From: Thermoleophilaceae bacterium
Lineage (GTDB): Bacteria > Actinomycetota > Thermoleophilia > Solirubrobacterales > Thermoleophilaceae
Reading direction: 5' to 3'
NCBI GenBank assembly: GCA_013695885.1
Contig: JACCZP010000267.1
Span: 1 to 7,014, forward strand
Length of the DNA: 7,014 nucleotides
In this document: piece by piece, positions 5,090-7,014 of the stretch
Position numbering within the stretch: position 1 is the first letter of the stretch
Layout: each line of letters opens with the position of its first letter
Program-made: the position numbers and the translations under genes
Notes under the pieces: generated by a model
What the model was told of the DNA's origin: nothing
What the model saw: the letters and a program-made list of their open reading frames with translations, nothing else
Databases searched by the model: none

Positions 5090-7014
5090 TCAGAGCTCGC
5101 GCTCGACCTGCCTCGTCTCGTACACCTCGATCGTGTCCTCCACGCGGATGTCGGCGTAGTTCTCGAGCACGATGCCGCACTCGTAGCCCGCCTGCACCTC
5201 GCGCGCGTCGTCCTGGAAGCGCCGCAGCGAGCCGATCCGGCCCTCGTGGACAACCGTGCCGCCGCGCACGAGACGCGCCCGGGCACCGCGCCGGATCGTG
5301 CCGTCACGGACGTACGAGCCGGCGATGGCCCCGATGCGGGAGGCGCGGAAGACCTGCCGGATCTCGGCGACGCCGACGGTGTCCTCGACCTCCTCGGGGA
5401 CGAGCATGCCCTCCATCGCCGAGCGCAGCTCCTCGATCACCTTGTAGATGACCGAGTAGCCGCGGATCTCGACGCCCTCGCGCTCGGCCACCGAGCGCGC
5501 GTCCTGCACAGGGCGGACGTTGAAGCCGATGATCACCGCGTGGGAGGCCGACGCCAGCATGACGTCGGACTCGTTGATCCCGCCCACCCCGTCGTGGATG
5601 ACCCGGACCGGGACCTCCTCCTGGGGGAGCTTGGCGATCTCGTCCTCGATGGCCTCGAGCGAGCCCGCGACGTCGGCCTTGACGATCAGGTTGAGCTCTC
5701 GCACCTCGCCCTGCTGAGCGCGGGCGAAGACGTCCTCGAGCGAGATCCGGACGCCCTGGCGGCGGGCGATGGCCTCGGTCTTCAGGCGGTTCGCGCGGTC
5801 GCCGGCCTGCTGGCGGGCGATGCGCTCGTGGTCGACCACCCGCACGTTCTCCCCGGCCTCCGGCACGCCGTCGAAGCCGAGCACCTCGACCGGCTCGCCG
5901 GGGGTGGCGGTCTGCACCCGCTCGCCCCGGTAGTCATGCATCGCGCGTACCCGCCCCCAGCTCGATCCGCCCACGAGCGCGTCGCCGACCTTCAGCGTGC
6001 CGCGCTGCACGAGCAGGGACACAACCGGGCCCCGGCCCGGGTCGAGCCGTGACTCGATGACGCTCCCCGACGCCTGGGCGTCGGGGTTGGCGCGCAGCTC
6101 CTGGATGTCGGCGATGGTCACGAGGTTCTCGAGCAGCGCGTCCAGTCCGTCGCGGGTCTTCGCCGAGACGTCGACGAACTCGGTGTCCCCGCCCCAGTCC
6201 GCCGGGGTCAGGCCGATCCCGGCCAGCTCGCCGCGCACCCGGTTGGGATCGGCGCCCTCGAGATCGATCTTGTTGACGGCCACGAGCATCGGCACCTCGG
6301 CCGCGTTCGCGTGGTCGATGGCCTCGCGGGTCTGCGGCATGACCCCGTCGTCCGCCGCCACGACGATGACCGCGATGTCGGCCACCCGGCCCCCGCGGGC
6401 GCGCATGGCGGTGAAGGCCTGGTGACCCGGGGTGTCGAGGAACGTGATCGGGGCGTCGTCGTGGCGTACCTGGTAGGCGCCGATGTGCTGGGTGATCCCG
6501 CCCGCCTCGCCGGCGGCCACCTCGGTCTGACGGATGGCGTCGAGCAGCGAGGTCTTGCCGTGGTCGACATGGCCCATGATCGTGACCACCGGCGGACGCG
6601 GCTGGAGGTCCTCGTCGGTGTCCGCGAAGTCGGGCTCGGGCGCGGCCTCCTCGCCCACGTGGACGATCTCGACCTTCATGTCGAACTCCTCGGCGAGCAC
6701 TCCCACGGCCTCGTCGGAGAGGGTCTGGGTCATGGTGGCCATCTCCCCGAGGCTCATCAGCTTCTTGATGACCTCGGCGGGGCCGAGCCCGAGGGACTCG
6801 GCCACCTCCTTGACGCTGGCGCCGGAGTTGATCCGCGTGGGCGGGGCCTCGGGCTCGGGCTCGGGGACGGCGTTCAGATCGGGCTCGACCCACGGAGTCC
6901 GCCGGCGCGAGCGTCCGCGGCGACGAGGGGGCTGCTGCATGGGCGGGGCGGGGCCGCTGCCGCGACGCGAGGCCTGGGAGTCGATGACCACGCGCCGGCG
7001 GCGCCCTCCGGCAC
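5090..7014 (-). CDS. infB: Translation initiation factor IF-2 (5' end outside window)
   Basis: IF-2 is the GTPase that brings initiator fMet-tRNA to the 30S subunit and promotes 50S joining. The visible 640 residues lack the start: the frame is open to the window edge, and the GTG at 6991 is internal because an RRRRVVIDSQAS-type block common in actinobacterial IF-2 spans it. Counting from the first complete codon: Arg-rich and Pro/Glu-rich linkers (1-60), the IF2N helical domain ASVKEVAESLGLG...EEFDMKVEI (about 65-117), then the G domain with GHVDHGKT (147-154), GGITQHIG (171-178), DTPGH (193-197), NKID (247-250) and SAK (283-285). Domain II, the linker, domain III (VKADVAGSLEAIED) and the fMet-tRNA-binding C-terminal domain (IRQVFRASRIGAIAGSYV, GIVLENYADI) follow to the TGA at 5090. 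All catalytic motifs are intact, including the switch II histidine of DTPGH. In related operons the genes further upstream are nusA and ylxR. Confidence 0.98.
   Translation of the reverse strand, partial: AGGRRRRVVIDSQASRRGSGPAPPMQQPPRRRGRSRRRTPWVEPDLNAVPEPEPEAPPTRINSGASVKEVAESLGLGPAEVIKKLMSLGEMATMTQTLSDEAVGVLAEEFDMKVEIVHVGEEAAPEPDFADTDEDLQPRPPVVTIMGHVDHGKTSLLDAIRQTEVAAGEAGGITQHIGAYQVRHDDAPITFLDTPGHQAFTAMRARGGRVADIAVIVVAADDGVMPQTREAIDHANAAEVPMLVAVNKIDLEGADPNRVRGELAGIGLTPADWGGDTEFVDVSAKTRDGLDALLENLVTIADIQELRANPDAQASGSVIESRLDPGRGPVVSLLVQRGTLKVGDALVGGSSWGRVRAMHDYRGERVQTATPGEPVEVLGFDGVPEAGENVRVVDHERIARQQAGDRANRLKTEAIARRQGVRISLEDVFARAQQGEVRELNLIVKADVAGSLEAIEDEIAKLPQEEVPVRVIHDGVGGINESDVMLASASHAVIIGFNVRPVQDARSVAEREGVEIRGYSVIYKVIEELRSAMEGMLVPEEVEDTVGVAEIRQVFRASRIGAIAGSYVRDGTIRRGARARLVRGGTVVHEGRIGSLRRFQDDAREVQAGYECGIVLENYADIRVEDTIEVYETRQVEREL

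Noticed and set aside
5006..6052. 348-codon plus-strand open frame opposite infB
   Set aside because: It is the complement of the conserved IF-2 C-terminal domains; its Asp/Leu/His/Val-rich translation is typical of a shadow frame.
6989..6991. GTG as the infB start or an internal start for a short IF-2 form
   Set aside because: The frame continues unbroken to the window edge through RRRR directly before VVIDSQ. The only purine-rich stretch upstream is about 13 bases away, too far for a good ribosome binding site.
1..7014. CRISPR array, transposon, tRNA or a new multi-gene defence or biosynthetic system
   Set aside because: I found no regularly spaced direct repeats of suitable length, no transposase, no terminal inverted repeats and no tRNA-like cloverleaf. 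Nearly all of the window is occupied by recognisable conserved genes.

Overview
The window is a densely packed run of nine minus-strand genes from a high-G+C bacterium (roughly 70% G+C by eye). The gene order read on the minus strand is infB (5' end outside the window), a DUF503/YlxP gene, rbfA, nrnA (DHH phosphoesterase), truB, ribF, rpsO, a 1-Cys peroxiredoxin, and a DsbA-like thioredoxin-fold gene. The infB-ylxP-rbfA-nrnA-truB-ribF-rpsO order is the classic translation/ribosome-maturation operon of Actinomycetota and other Gram-positives. Compact TruB and RibF sequences and the AhpE-like peroxiredoxin make me favour a deep-branching actinobacterium, such as class Thermoleophilia (Solirubrobacterales/Gaiellales type). 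That placement is an inference from remembered sequence style, not a search result.

Right to left: 7014-5090 is the G-domain and C-terminal part of translation initiation factor IF-2. 5076-4774 is a small DUF503 protein and 4725-4363 is the 30S maturation factor RbfA. 4366-3338 is NrnA, which degrades nanoRNA and/or c-di-AMP, 3333-2482 is tRNA pseudouridine-55 synthase and 2485-1589 is the bifunctional riboflavin kinase/FAD synthetase. 1592-1323 is ribosomal protein S15. Three junctions are 4-nt ATGA overlaps (rbfA/nrnA, truB/ribF, ribF/rpsO) and a fourth has only 4 nt between stop and start (nrnA/truB), so translation is probably coupled through this stretch.

After rpsO, where many bacteria have pnp, the run continues with two redox genes: a peroxiredoxin with a single cysteine (1299-835) and a cytosolic-looking CPYC thioredoxin-fold protein (about 814-320). 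They are close enough to be co-transcribed with rpsO and could work as a peroxidase and its reductant.

The left 319 bases hold no minus-strand gene I can support. The first 154 bases read as the 3' end of an unrecognised plus-strand gene that would converge on the operon. The remaining 165-base spacer holds several small inverted repeats and a set of roughly 11-bp-spaced CGTGACG repeats. The window is largely conserved housekeeping DNA. I see no CRISPR array, mobile element, RNA gene or evident novel defence or biosynthetic system.
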